Below are positions 47,156-59,060 of a stretch of DNA of 64,000 bases, piece by piece. The translations under genes were made by a program, and so were the position numbers. The DNA is from Saussurea involucrata (taxonomy: Eukaryota > Streptophyta > Magnoliopsida > Asterales > Asteraceae). Positions within the stretch are counted from its first letter, which is position 1, and the number at the start of each line of letters is the position of its first letter. The notes beneath the pieces are model-generated. The model was given only the letters and a program-made list of their open reading frames with translations. It was not told where the DNA came from and made no database searches. Where the stretch lies: positions 48,030,555 through 48,094,554 of the forward strand of contig CM066321.1 of the NCBI GenBank assembly GCA_033807775.1, in the 5' to 3' direction.

Positions 47156-49162
47156 TGTAAAGCTCGTGTCCCGGTATGGATTTCTATTTTTGTTTAATGT
47201 TTCCTTTAAATGAATGTTTATTAATGGGATTGATGGGAATGACCAAAAATGTTAAACGCTATGATGTAGGGGCTAAATGGGTAAAACCTTAACTAGTTTG
47301 TAAGGGATTGAAAAAAGAGGGACTAATTATGTTTTTTTTTAAAGTGTTGCATGGGGATCGACCTTAAGAAACCGACCCCCCTCCCCTTCTCGTTTTACTT
47401 TCGTCCAACGCAAGGAAACCCTAGCACCTCTCTTCCTCTCGATTTTTCTGTCATCGCCGAACCACCCTCCCCTTCCTCTTATTGCCGCCGCTGATCCACC
47501 CAAGCCGGCGCCGTCGCCGCCGCTTCTCGCCGGCGAAAGTGAAGTGCAGAGAGAGAGTAGCGAGAGAGAGAGAGAGAGAGCCGGAATTCTGGTCGCTGCT
47601 GCGTCGTCGTCAAGGTAAGGTCCTCTCTTCCCAATGTTTTCTCTTTTTCGTCGTCGATGAACCACCGCAAAACCACCACCGCCGCCGCAGCCTTGGCTGT
47701 CGTCGGTGTGTGTGGCCGCCGTGCACCGCCAATAGGGTGGTGGTGTCGTGCGCGGTTAGGGCTGGTCGGGTGTGGGTGTCTGGTCCGTAATATGTTAGTC
47801 GAACCATCCCTTTGGGGACTCATCGGTTTCTTTTACCGAATCACCACCACCGCCGGTGGTGGCTGCTGCCGCCGCCGCCGCCGACCACCACTGCCGGAGT
47901 TGGCAGTGAGTGGTACATGTTGGGTTCGGTCCTAGTTGCAAACCCTTATTCGCAATCCTAACCCTAATCGCAAAACCCTAAACCGTTTCAATGTTATCAT
48001 TTTATGTGAAACGCCCGTTTTACCCCTGTCTTGTAAAATCCATAGTTTATTCTAGGAAGCTCGGATTGGTGTGAAGCTAGTGCACAAATCTCACAATCTG
48101 TGTCTGGTATGTTTCATATGTTTTGCGGAAAAATCATTTCGGCCTCTTGCTAGGGCCAAAATGGCGTTTAGTACAGACTGGTCCGGAATTCCTGTTTCGG
48201 GTAGCCTGTCTTAGAAAATTCATATAAAATAGTAGGGACCTCGTATGAATGCGTGCGATATGTCCATGGAAACCTAAGACATAGAAATTTCTAATTATGG
48301 GATTATATTTATGGTTTGATGGGTTTAAGGGGGGCTAAATAGGTCACGAACAGACCTGCAATTTTAGACCAAAAGCTGGAAAATGCATGTTTAGACTTGT
48401 AGTTGTAATTTCGGGTTAGGACTTCACTTTGACAGTTAATAACACTTCTTTAGGTGGAAAGAAGTGAGTTGGAGTTGACGGGTCCTTGTCGCTGTTCGTG
48501 GAGTTCTGCTTTGCTTTTCGAGGTGAGTTCTCTCACTGCGTAGGATAGGAGTTATATGTGCATTGCGGTAGCTTGTGTGTATTAGCTGAATTGTTGTGTG
48601 TAGTACTAGGCTGAATTAATGTCTAGTATAATACCTTGAGTGTTGTATAAGACTCGGGGAGACCGAGGAATACATACATGGGTGTTGTATGAACTCGGGG
48701 GGACTGAGGGATACGTGTACCGGTGTTGTATGAATTCGGGTAGACCGATGGATACATACACATGTGTTCTTGCTTGAGATTGCTTGTGTTCTTAGACTGG
48801 CATGTGTTAATTGTTATATCTATCTGCTGATAGGAGTGGTGTTCATATGATTGCTATTTTACGTACGTGTTTGAATTCACTAGGCTTCGTGCTTACTCTT
48901 TCCCTATAAATTACTATTTCAGGTACGAGTGGCAGTAAGGCGTGACGGTACACACTGGCGCGTTGTGAAGACCTTCACCACTTTTTACTTTGAGGCATTA
49001 TGATTAGAACTATTACGATATCCGCTATTTTATTTATGATTGGTGGTTTAACTTAACGAGGTTTTTGATAAACGTTTAATTGGATTTAATTACTTATGGT
49101 TTATTTTTAATAAAATGTTATTTTTAAAAATTCAAATTTATTGTAATTTTTGGGACGTTACA
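47156..49162 (+). repeat. H LTR copy 1
   Basis: Complete start TGTAAAGCTCG and end GACGTTACA. Contains a CT/GA-rich leader, telomere-like CCCTAA boxes near 47955-47980 and three copies of a roughly 48-bp repeat (CTCGGGGAGACCGAGG) at 48645-48755. Confidence 0.9.
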
Positions 49163-51167
49163 ACTTCATGTCCCGGTATGGATTTATATTTTTGTTTAAT
49201 GTTTCCTTTAAATGAATGTTTATTAACGGGATTGACGGGAATGACCAAAAATGTTAAACGCTATGATGTAGGGGCTAAATGGGTAAAACCTTAACTAGTT
49301 TGTAAGGGATTGAAAAGAGAGGGACTAATTATGTTTTTTTTTAAGTGTTGCATGGGGATCGGCCTTAAGAAACCGACCCCCCTCCCCTTCTCGTTTTACT
49401 TTCGTCCCACACAAGGAAACCCTAGCACCTCTCCTTCTCTCGATTTTTCTGTCATCGCCGAACCATCCTCCCCTTCCTCTTGTTGCCGCCGCTGATCCAC
49501 CCAAGCCGGCGCCGTTTCCGCCGCTTCTCGCCGGCGAAAGTGAAGTGCAGAGAGAGAGAGAGAGTAGCGAGAGAGAGAGAGAGAGAGAGAGCCGGAATTC
49601 TGGTCGCTGCTGCGTCGTCGTCAAGGTAAGGTCCTCTCTTCCCAATGTTTTCTCTTTTTCGTCGTCGATGAACCACCGCAAAACCACCACCGCCGCCGTA
49701 GCCTTGGCTGTCGTCGGTGTGTGTGGCCGCCGTGCACCGCCAATAGGGTGGTGGTGTCGTGCGCGGTTAGGGCTGGTCGGGTGTGGGTGTCTGGTCCGTA
49801 ATATGTTAGTCGAACCATCCCTTTGGGGACTCGTCGGTTTCTTTTACCGAATCACCACCGCCGGTGGTGGTGGCTGCTGCCGCCGCCGACCACCACTGCC
49901 GGAGTTGGCAGTGAGTGGTACATGTTGGGTTCGGTCCTAGTTGCAAACCCTAATTCTCAATCCTAACCCTAATCGCAAAACCCTAAACCGTTTCAATGTT
50001 ATCATTTTATGTGAAACGCCCGTTTTACCCCTGTCTTGTAAAATCCATAGTTTATTCTAGGAAGCTCGGATTGGTGTGAAGCTAGTGCACAAATCTCACA
50101 ATCTGTGTCTGGTATGTTTCATATGTTTTGCGGAAAAATCATTTCTGCCTCTTGCTAGGGCCAAAATGGCGTTTAGTACAAACTGGTCCGGAATTCCTGT
50201 TTCGGGTAGCCTGTCTTAGAAAATTCATATAAAATAGTAGGGACCTCGTATGAATGCGTGCGATATGTCCATGGAAACCTAAGACATAGAAATATCTAAT
50301 TATGGGATTATATTTCTGGTTTGATGGGTTTAAGGGGGGAGAAATAGGTCACGAACAGACCTGCAGTTTTAGACCAAAAGCTGGAAAATGCATGTTTAGA
50401 CTTGTAGTTGTAATTTCGGGTTAGGACTTCACTTTGACACTTAATAACACTTCTTTAGGTGGAAAGAAGTGAGTTGGAGTTGACGGGTCCTTGTCGCTGT
50501 TCGTGGAGTTTTGCTTTGCTTTTCGAGGTGAGTTCTCTCACTGCGTAGGATAGGAGTTATATGTGCATTGCGGTAGCTTGTGTGTATTAGCTGAATTGTT
50601 GTGTGTAGTACTAGGCTGAATTAATGTCTAGTATAATACTTTGAGTGTTGTATAAGACTCGGGGAGACCGAGGAATACATACATGGGTGTTGTATGAACT
50701 CGGGGAGACCGAGGGATATGTGTACCGGTGTTGTATGAATTCGGGGAGACCGATGGATACATACACATGTGTTCTTGCTTGAGATTGCTTGTGTTCTTAG
50801 ACTGGCATGTGTTAATTGTTATATCTATCTGCTGATAGGAGTGGTGTTCATATGATTGCTATTTTACGTACGTGTTTGAATTCACTAGGCTTCGTGCTTA
50901 CTCTTTCCCTATAAATTACTATTTCAGGTACGAGTGGCAGTAAGGCGTGACGGTACACACTGGCGCGTTGTGAAGACCTTCACCACTTTTTACTTTGAGG
51001 CATTATGATTAGAACTATTACGATATCCGCTGTTTTATTTATGATTGGTGGTTTAACTTAACGAGGTTTTTGATAAACGTTTAATTGGATTTAATTACTT
51101 ATGGTTTATTTTTAATAAAATGTTATTTTTAAAAATTCAAATTTATTGTAATTTTTGGGACGTTACA
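49163..51167 (+). repeat. H LTR copy 2 (lacks first ~10 bp)
   Basis: Joined to copy 1 by ACTT, the spacer that normally precedes the primer site, followed by CATGTCCC where the full LTR has CGTGTCCC. Confidence 0.9.
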
Positions 51168-53187
51168 ACTTTGTGTCCCAGTATGGATTTATATTTTTGT
51201 TTAATGTTTCCTTTAAATGAATGTTTATTAACGGGATTGACGGGAATGACCAAAAATGTTAAACGCTATGATGTAGGGGCTAAATGGGTAAAACCTTAAC
51301 TAGTTTGTAAGGGATTGAAAAGAGAGGGACTAATTATGTTTTTTTTTAAGTGTTGCATGGGGATCGGCCTTAAGAAACCGACCCCCCTCCCCTTCTCGTT
51401 TTACTTTCGTCCCACACAAGGAAACCCTAGCACCTCTCCTCCTCTCGATTTTTCTGTCATCGCCGAACCACCCTCCCCTTCCTCTTGTTGCCGCCGCTGA
51501 TCCACCCAAGCCGGCGCCGTTGCCGCCGCTTCTCGCCGGTGAAAGTGAAGTGCAGAGAGAGAGAGTAGCGAGAGAGAGAGAGAGAGCCGAACTTCTGGTC
51601 GCTGCTGCGTCGTCGTCAAGGTAAGGTCCTCTCTTCCCATTGTTTTCTCTTTGTCGTCGTCGATGAACCACCGCAAAACCACCACCGCCGCCGCAGCCTT
51701 GGCTTCCGTCGGTGTGTGTGGCCGCCGTGCACCGCCAATAGGGTGGTGGTGTCGTGCGTGGTTAGGGCTGGGCGGGTGTGGGTGTCTGGTCCATAAGATG
51801 TTAGCCGAACCATCCCTTTAGGGTCTCGTCGGTTTCTTTTACCGAATCACCACCACTGTCGGTGGTGGCTGCTTCCGCCGCCGCCGCCGACCACCACTGC
51901 CGGAGGTGGCAGTGGGTGGTACATGTTGGGTTCGGTCCTAGTTGCAAACCCTAACTCGCAATCCTAACCCTAATCGTGAAAACCCTAAACCGTTTCAATG
52001 TTATCATTTTATGTGAAACACCCGTTTTACCCCTGTCTTGTAAAATCCATAGTTTATTCTAGGAAGCTCGGATTGGGGTGAAGCCAGTGCACAAATCTCA
52101 CAATGGGTGTCTGGTATGTTTCAAATGTTTTGCGGAAAAATCATTTCGGCCTCTAGCTAGGGCCAAAATGGCGTTTAGTACAGACTGGTCCGGAATTCCT
52201 GTTTCGGGTAGTCTGTCTTAGAAAATTCATATAAAATAGTAGCGACCTCGTATGAACGCGTGCGATATGTCCCTGGAAACCTAAGACATAGAAATTTCTA
52301 ATTATGGGATTATATTTCTGGTTTGATGGGCTTAAGGGGGGCTAAACAGGTCACTAACAGACCTGCAGTTTTAGACCAAAAGCTGGAAAATGCACGTTTA
52401 GACTTGTAGTTGTAATTTCGGGTTAGGACTTCACTTTGACACTTAATAACACTTCTTTAGGTGGAAAAAAGTGAGTTGGAGTTGACGGGTCCTTGTCGCT
52501 GTTCGTGGAGTTCTGCTTTGCTTTTCGAGGTGAGTTCTCTCACTGCGTAGGATAGGAGTTATATGTGCATTGCGGTAGCTTGTGTGTATTAGCTGAATTG
52601 TTGTGTGTAGTACTAGGCTGAATTAATGTCTAGTATAATACCTTGAGTGTTGTATAAGACTCGGGGAGACCGAGGACTCGGGGAGACCGAGGAATACGTA
52701 CATGGGTGTTGTATGAACTCGGGGAGACCGAGGGATACGTGTACTGGTGTTGTATGAATTCGGGGAGACCGTTGGATACATACACATGTGTTCTTGCTTG
52801 AGTTTGCCTGTGTTCTTAGACTGGCATGTGTTAATTGTTATATCTATCTGCTGATAGGAGTGGTGTTCATATGATTGCTATTTTACGTACGTCTTTGAAT
52901 TCACTAAGCTTCGTGCTTACTCTTTCCCTATAAATTACTATTTCAGGTACGAGTGGCAGTAAGGCGTGACGGTACACACTGGTTCGTTGTGAAGACCTTC
53001 ACCACTTTTTACTTTGAGGCATTATGATTAGAACTATTACGATTTCCGATGTTTTATTTACGATTGGTGGTTTAACTTAACGAGGTTTTTGATAAACGTT
53101 TAATTCGATTTAATTACTTATGGTTTATTTTTTAAAAAAATGTTATTTTTAAAAATTCAAATTTATTGTAATTTTTGGGACGTTACA
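51168..53187 (+). repeat. H LTR copy 3, next to primer site
   Basis: The junction is ACTT then TGTGTCCC. Ends GACGTTACA at 53187. It shares a duplicated CTCGGGGAGACCGAGGA block with the 3' LTR. Confidence 0.9.
51621..52946 (+). other. Predicted two-intron segment inside H LTR
   Basis: Intron 1 is 51621-52460 (AAG|GTAAGG to TTCTTTAG), the middle exon is 52461-52529 (69 nt), and intron 2 is 52530-52946 (GAG|GTGAGT to ATTTCAG). The same sites are in copy 1 (donor 47615, middle exon 48454-48522, acceptor 48922) and in the other copies. Confidence 0.5.
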
Positions 53188-53190
53188 ACT

Positions 53191-53202
53191 TGGTATCAGA
53201 GC
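53191..53202 (+). other. Primer binding site of H
   Basis: TGGTATCAGAGC, 3 bases after LTR copy 3. The leader 53203-53992 holds nothing recognised. Confidence 0.92.
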
Positions 53203-53992
53203 ACAGCTTGAGCGAATCAAACACATTTCGGTGTGTTTGAACTCAAGTTTGTGGCTCGGGATTATCTTTTTCCTTTTAAAACTTTTGGAGAAATAAAATA
53301 AAGGAAAAGTACGTTTGAGAAACGGTGACCGAAGGCGCAGTGTGTACAGTCAGCCAATGCCAAGGGAAAAGGTAGAGTACTTAGTGTAATTTATTGCTTT
53401 CTAAAACATAGGAGTATGTATGCTAGATTGCATGGTGCTAATTCCACTGTTCTGCATGAGTGCATGGTTATTAATTGCTAGTAGGAATTTATGCTAGTCT
53501 TGGTAGGTTGTTAAGTGAATGCCTTATAAGTTGTATGCAGTAGGAACCAAATAGCCGTAGAATGTTTGATTTAGTTCTGTTGCGCAGCTCTTGTTTGAGT
53601 CTAACCGTTGTGGGATAGAATCTTTTATTCGAATGTCTATCTGGTTTCACACTGTATGCGACTGTGCATTCGCGAGGCGACTTGTCACGACTAGTGGAGA
53701 TTTCGTCATAGCAAGGGTAGTGGGATGGGGTGTATTCCTAGTGAGCTAGGAAGAGTGTTGACATATGCTGGTACGGGCATATGGGTTAAACTGTCGGCAA
53801 GGAACTACTTGGGCACTTCAGGATGGGACTCGAAACGAGTAAGGATAGGTGCGGAAGGTAGTTGTAGAGCTCCTACTATCTGAAGCACAGGATCCGTGCT
53901 AGAGTCGGGGAAAGTCACGGGGAATCCGAGGAGTTGAGCATGAGCATAGTTAACAGGATTTATTGTGTGCTAATAGCTCGTTGTAACCCAGA

Positions 53993-54784
53993 ATGGCCAT
54001 CACAAGAAGGAACAACAATGCTGCCCCAGATGCTTGTACTGGGGTTACTGCCGAGCAGATACGTGAGATGATTGCGATTGAGGTGACGCATGCTATTGGG
54101 GAGGCGATCCCCGAGATTATTACCGCCATTCGTGATGAGGTAGTAGTGATGATGGAGGAGCGCATCGCGGCGATTCCATCCCCTGCGGGTGGGCAGCCCC
54201 GAGTGAGGGAGTTTCAGTATCGGGATCTCTCTGATTGTTCTCCTCCTGAGTTCAAGGGAGACTCGAACCCGATCGTCAGTATGCGCTGGATCTCGGATAT
54301 GGAGTGCTCATTCCTTACTAGTGGTGTCCTGAGAACCTGAAGGTTCGTTTCGTGGTGTACCTGTTACGAGATGGAGCGAAAGACTGGTACGCTACTGCTT
54401 TGACGCTTAATGAGCGCACTACATTGACCTGGGAGGAGTTCGTCGTACATTTTCGTGCAGAGTATGTGCCTCCAGTGGAGATGGAGAGGATTTCTAAAGA
54501 ATTGCTAGAGCTCACTCAGACTACGGAGACCGTGAAGGAGATGAACCGAAAGTTCACGGAGATGGCACTATTCTGTCCTCAGTATGCTGCTTCTGAGGAC
54601 ATGAAGATGACGCGGTACAAGGATATGTTACGTACCGAGATCAGGGAGTTCGTGAGTACTGCGCAGTATGCTACACTTACTGCGATGATGGAGGCTTCCC
54701 GGAGACGGCAACTTGAGTTGGAGACGCAGGCTAAGAAGAGGAAGGCGGTGCAGACTGTGGCACCAGTATCGGCTGTTCCGAAGT
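53993..54784 (+). pseudogene. Gypsy gag of H, frameshifted and truncated
   Basis: Begins MAITRRNNNAAPDA. An N-terminal helix region is followed by the gag domain start (FQYRDLSDCSPPEFKGDSNP). A one-base frameshift near 54325-54340 ends the first frame (TGA at 54338-54340). The domain continues in another frame from 54352 (YLLRDGAKDWYATAL, WEEFVVHFRAEYVP). The frame runs to about 54784, where it joins reverse transcriptase sequence. The zinc knuckle, protease and catalytic part of reverse transcriptase are missing. Confidence 0.85.
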
Positions 54785-56975
54785 TTTGGAGGTTTTGAGG
54801 CGGGAGAAACTTTATGCTATGTTCTCCAAGTGTGAGTTCTGGTTACGAGAGGTCCAATTCCTAGGACATGTCGTGAACCAGAAGGGTATTATGGTCGACC
54901 CGACCAAGATTTCAGCAGTGATGCGGTGGGAGGTGCCGAAGACTCCCACTGAAGTTCGGAGTTTTCTTAGGTTAGCAGGGTACTATCGAAGATTTATTCA
55001 GGATTTCTCCAAGATTGCGTTACCTATGACCCGATTGACGAAGAAATCTGCGGCTTTTAGTTGGGGTGAAGAGCAGCAGAGGGCTTTTGAGGAGCTACGC
55101 AGGCGTTTATGCGAGGCTCCGGTGTTGACCTTGCCCGAGGGTATGGAGGATCTGGTAATGTATTGTGACGCTTCTCACCAGGGATTGGGCGCCGTGCTCA
55201 TGCAGCGCGGTAAGGTTATTGCTTACGCTTCGAGGCAGTTGAAGCCTCATGAAGCGAACTACCCGACGCATGACCTAGAGTTGGGAGCAGTGGTGTTTGC
55301 TCTCAAGATTTGGAGGCATTACTTGTATGGCGTCAAGTGTACGATTTACACTGACCATAAAAGCCTCAAATACTTGATGGACCAGCAAAACCTCAATATG
55401 CGACAAAGGAGGTGGCTTGGCGTGGTCAAGGATTACGATTGTGAGATACTTTACCACCCGTGTAAGGCGAATGTTGTTGCGGACGCACTTAGTCGACATC
55501 CGGTTGGTGAGCCACTGCGGGATTTCTGTCAGCGGTTGACAGTGGTTACACCTCTCCTTGAGTCAATAGGTAAAGCTCAAGAAGTGGCGATTTTGGACGA
55601 GAATGCCAAACGCGAGAGAGTTTCGGGTGAAATTCCGAATTTTGCCCGTGATAGTCGAGGTTTATTGACCCGGTATGGTCGAGTTTGGATTCCCTTCACT
55701 GGTGGGAACAGGCAGATATTGTTGGACGAGGCGCATAAGTCCAAGTTTTCTATTCATCCTCGAGCTACGAAGATGTACCGCGACCTGCGAAAGGATTATT
55801 GGTGGCCCGGCATGAAGCGGGATGTCGCCAAGTGTGTAGAGGAGTGCTTGACTTGTCGGAAAGTCAAAGTTGAGCACCAACGACCGCATGGGAAGTTGCA
55901 ACTTTTGAAGATTCTGGTATGGAAATGGGAGGAGATCACGATGGATCTCATTACGAAACTCCCAAGGACTCCACGTGGGAACGATGGTATTTGGGTGATC
56001 GTCGATCGTCTGACCAAGAGTGCTCACTTTTTGGCCATCAGGGAGAGCTCCTCGGCGGAGAAGCTAGCAGAGATTTTCGTGTGAGAGATTGTAGCCAGGC
56101 ACGGGGTGCCAGTTTCGATTGTCTCAGACAGGGACACCCGTTTTACCTCCCGGTTTTGGGAGAAGTTTCAGGAGGAGATGGGTACGCGGTTACATGGTAG
56201 CAAGGCTTTTCATCCACAGACCGACGAGCAGAGTGAGTGTACTATTTAGACACTCGAGGATATGCTTCGGGCATGTGCTATTGATTTTGGAGGTAGTTGG
56301 GATCAATATCTTCCTTTGGCGGAGTTTTCCTACAACAACAGCTTCCATTCCAGTATTGGCATGCCGCCGTACGAGATGATGTATGGTAGGAAGTGCAGGA
56401 CGCCCATTTGTTGGGGCGAGGTTGGTCAGCGAGTATTAGGGAGCACTGATATTGTGCTGAAGACGACCGAGATAATACAGATGGTACGGGACCGTTTAGT
56501 TACTGCACAGAGTCGACAGAAGAGTTATGCCGACAAGAGGCGATCAGATTTGGAGTTTCAGGTGGGGGATTATGTCTTGCTAAAGGTTTCGCCCTGGAAA
56601 GGGGTGATACGGTTTCGTAAACGGGGAAAGTTGGGACCCCGATACATTGGACCTTACAAGATTATTGCTAGAGTGGGAAAGGTAGATTATCGCTTAGAGT
56701 TACCGGACGAACTGAGTTTGATCCACAACACTTTCCACGTGTCTCAGTTGCGGAAGTGTGTGGTGGATGAGTCTGCGGTGATTCCTCTCGAGGATATTCA
56801 GATCAACGAGCGGCTTAATTATGTAGAGAAGCCGATCGCCATCATTGAAAGGAGGACGAGGACCTCGCGTAATAAGGTAGTTGGCTTAGTGAAAGTCCAG
56901 TGGCAGCATCGAAAGGGTTCCGAGTGGACTTGGGAACCCGAGGTTGAGATGAGGGAGAACTATTTGTGGACGTAG
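54785..56975 (+). pseudogene. H pol: RT end, RNase H, integrase, chromodomain
   Basis: Starts within the end of reverse transcriptase (LREKLYAMF-like, KCEFWLREVQFLGHVV); the catalytic FIDD is lost. RNase H: YCDASHQGLGAVLM, YPTHDLELGAVVFALK, TDHKSLKYL and VADALSR. Integrase: HHCC finger (HPRATKMYRDLRKDYWWPG, CVEECLTC) and catalytic D residues in ITMDLITKLP and VSDRDTRF, with E after a DEQSE motif. Stops are at 56082 (TGA) and 56247 (TAG). Then the GPY/F-type C-terminus (GKLGPRYIGPYKI) and a chromodomain (LNYVEKPIAI, VKVQWQHRKGSEWTWE). The frame ends 20 bases before the polypurine tract. It would have handled cDNA trimming and integration. Confidence 0.88.
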
Positions 56976-56992
56976 ACTTCAAGGACGAAGTC
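56975..56992 (+). other. Hairpin before polypurine tract (H)
   Basis: GACTTC and GAAGTC form a perfect 6-bp stem around AAGGAC. It overlaps the pol stop region and is followed by the polypurine tract GCGGGGGAGAGT (57001-57012). Confidence 0.65.
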
Positions 56993-57012
56993 TAATTCAA
57001 GCGGGGGAGAGT

Positions 57013-59054
57013 TGTAAAGCCCGTGTCCCGGTATGGATTTATATTTTTGTTTAATGTTTCCTTTAAATGAATGTTTATTAACGGGATTGACGGGAATGAC
57101 CAAAAATGTTAAACGCTATGATGTAGGGGCTAAATGGGTAAAACCTTAACTAGTTTGTAAGGGATTGAAAAGAGAGGGACTAATTATGTTTTTTTTAAGT
57201 GTTGCATGGGGATCGGCCTTAAGAAACCGACCCCCTCCCCTTTTCGTTTTACTTTCGTCCCACGCAAGGAAACCCTAGCACCTCTCTTCCTCTCGATTTT
57301 TCTGTCATCGCCGAACCACCCTCCCCTTCCTCTTGCTGCCGCCGCTGATCCACCCAAGCCGGCGCCGTCGCCGCCGCTTCTCGCCGGCGAAAGTGAAGTG
57401 CAGAGAGAGAGTAGCGAGAGAGAGAGAGAGTAGCGAGAGAGAGAGAGAGAGATAGCCAGACTTCTAGTCGCTGCTGTGTTGTCGTCAAGGTAAGGTCCTC
57501 TCTTCCCATTGTTTTCTCTTTTTCGTCGTCGATAAACCACCGCAAAACCACCACCGCCGCCGCAGCCTTGGCTACCGTCGGTGTGTGTGGCTGCCGTGCA
57601 CCGCCAATAGGGTGATGGTGTCGTGCGCGGTTAGGGCTGGTCGGGTGTGGGTGTCTGGTCCGTAAGTTGTTAGCCGAACCATCCCTTTGGGGTCTCGTCG
57701 GTTTCTTTTACCGAATCACCACCACCGCCGGTGGTAGCTGTAGCCGCCGCTGCCGCCGACCACCACAGCCAGAGGTGGCAGTGGGTGGTACATGTTGGGT
57801 TCGGTCCTAGTTACAAACCCTAACTCGCAATCCTAACCCTAATCGCGAAAACCCTAAACCGTTTCAATGTTATCATTTTATGTGAAACACCCTTTTTACC
57901 CCTGTCCTGTAAAATCCATAGTTTATTATAGGAAGCTCGGATTGGGGTGAAGACAGTGCACAAATCTCATAATTTGTGTCTGGTATGTTTCATATGTTTT
58001 GCAGAAAAATCATTTCGGCCTCTAGCTAGGGCTAAAATGGCGTTTAGTACAGACTGGTCTGGAATTCCTGTTTCGGGTAGTCTGTCTTAGAAAATTCATA
58101 TAAAATAGTAGGGACCTCGTATGAACGCGTGCTATATGTCCCTGGAAACCTAAGGCATAGAAAGTTCTAATTATGGGATTATATTTCTTGTTAGATGGGC
58201 TTAAGGGGGGCTAAACAGGTCACTAACAGACCTACAATTTTAGACCAAAAGCTGGAAAATGCACGTTTAGACTTGTAGTTGTAATTTCGGGTTAGGACTT
58301 CACTTTGACACTTAATAACACTTCTTTAGGTGGAAAGAAGTGAGTTGGAGTTGATGGGTCCTTGTCGCTGTTCGTGGAGTTCTGCTTTGCTTTTCGAGGT
58401 GAGTTCTCTCACTGCGTAGGATAGTAGTTATATGTGCATTGCGGTAGCTTGTGTGTATTAGCTGAATTGTTGTGTGTAGTACTAGGCTGAATTAATGTCT
58501 AGTATAATACCTTGAGTGTTGTATAAGACTCGGGGAGACCGAGGACTCGGGGAGACCGAGGAATACGTACATGGGTGTTGTATGAACTCGGGGAGACCGA
58601 GGGATACGTGTACCGGTGTTGTATGAATTCGGGGAGACGATGGATACATACACATGTGTTCTTGCTTGAGTTTGCTTGTGTTCTTAGACTGGTATGTGTT
58701 AATTGTTATATCTATCTGCTGATAGGCGTGGTGTTCATATGATTGCTATTTTACGTACGTGTTTGAATTCACTAAGCTTCGTGCTTACTCTTTCCCTATA
58801 AATTACTATTTCAGGTACGAGTGGCAGTAAGGCGTGACGGTACACACTGGAGCGTTGTGAAGACCTTCACCACTTTTTACTTTGAGGCATTATGATTAGA
58901 ACTATTACGATTTCCGCTGTTTTATTTATGATTGGTGGTTTAACTTAACGAGGTTTTTGATAAACGTTTAATTGGATTTAATTACTTATGGTTTATTTTT
59001 AATAAAATGTTATTTTTAAAAATTCAAATTTATTGTAATTTTTGGAACGTTACA
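57013..59054 (+). repeat. 3' LTR of H (2042 bp)
   Basis: Starts TGTAAAGCCCG and ends GAACGTTACA. It is closest to LTR copy 3 in several shared small variants. Confidence 0.92.
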
Positions 59055-59060
59055 GTTACA

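Larger units (their letters stand above)
47156..59054 (+). mobile_element. H: Ty3/gypsy chromovirus with three 5' LTRs
   Basis: Target copies gttac at 47151-47155 and 59055-59059 flank it. It is inserted one base before the end of G's LTR. Order: LTR copies 1, 2 and 3 in tandem, primer site, gag fragment, pol fragment, hairpin, polypurine tract, 3' LTR. A deletion joins gag to the end of reverse transcriptase, so it is defective. Confidence 0.9.
15390..59060 (+). mobile_element. Non-autonomous gypsy element G carrying nested insertions
   Basis: Target duplications agtac flank it exactly. Without nested DNA it has a 2.44-kb 5' LTR, primer site, a small gag-like ORF, a protease stub, a polypurine tract and a 3' LTR. 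It has no reverse transcriptase or integrase. Nested in it are A2 (15601-19299), S (22234-37511) and H (47156-59054). Its 3' side is expanded by four tandem 2.05-kb units. Confidence 0.88.

Noticed and set aside
47657..47935. ORF in H LTR copy 1 (MNHRKTTTAAAALAV start), also in copy 2
   Set aside because: It is broken by a stop in copy 3 and lacks the start codon in the 3' LTR. It lies in predicted intron sequence of high GC content.
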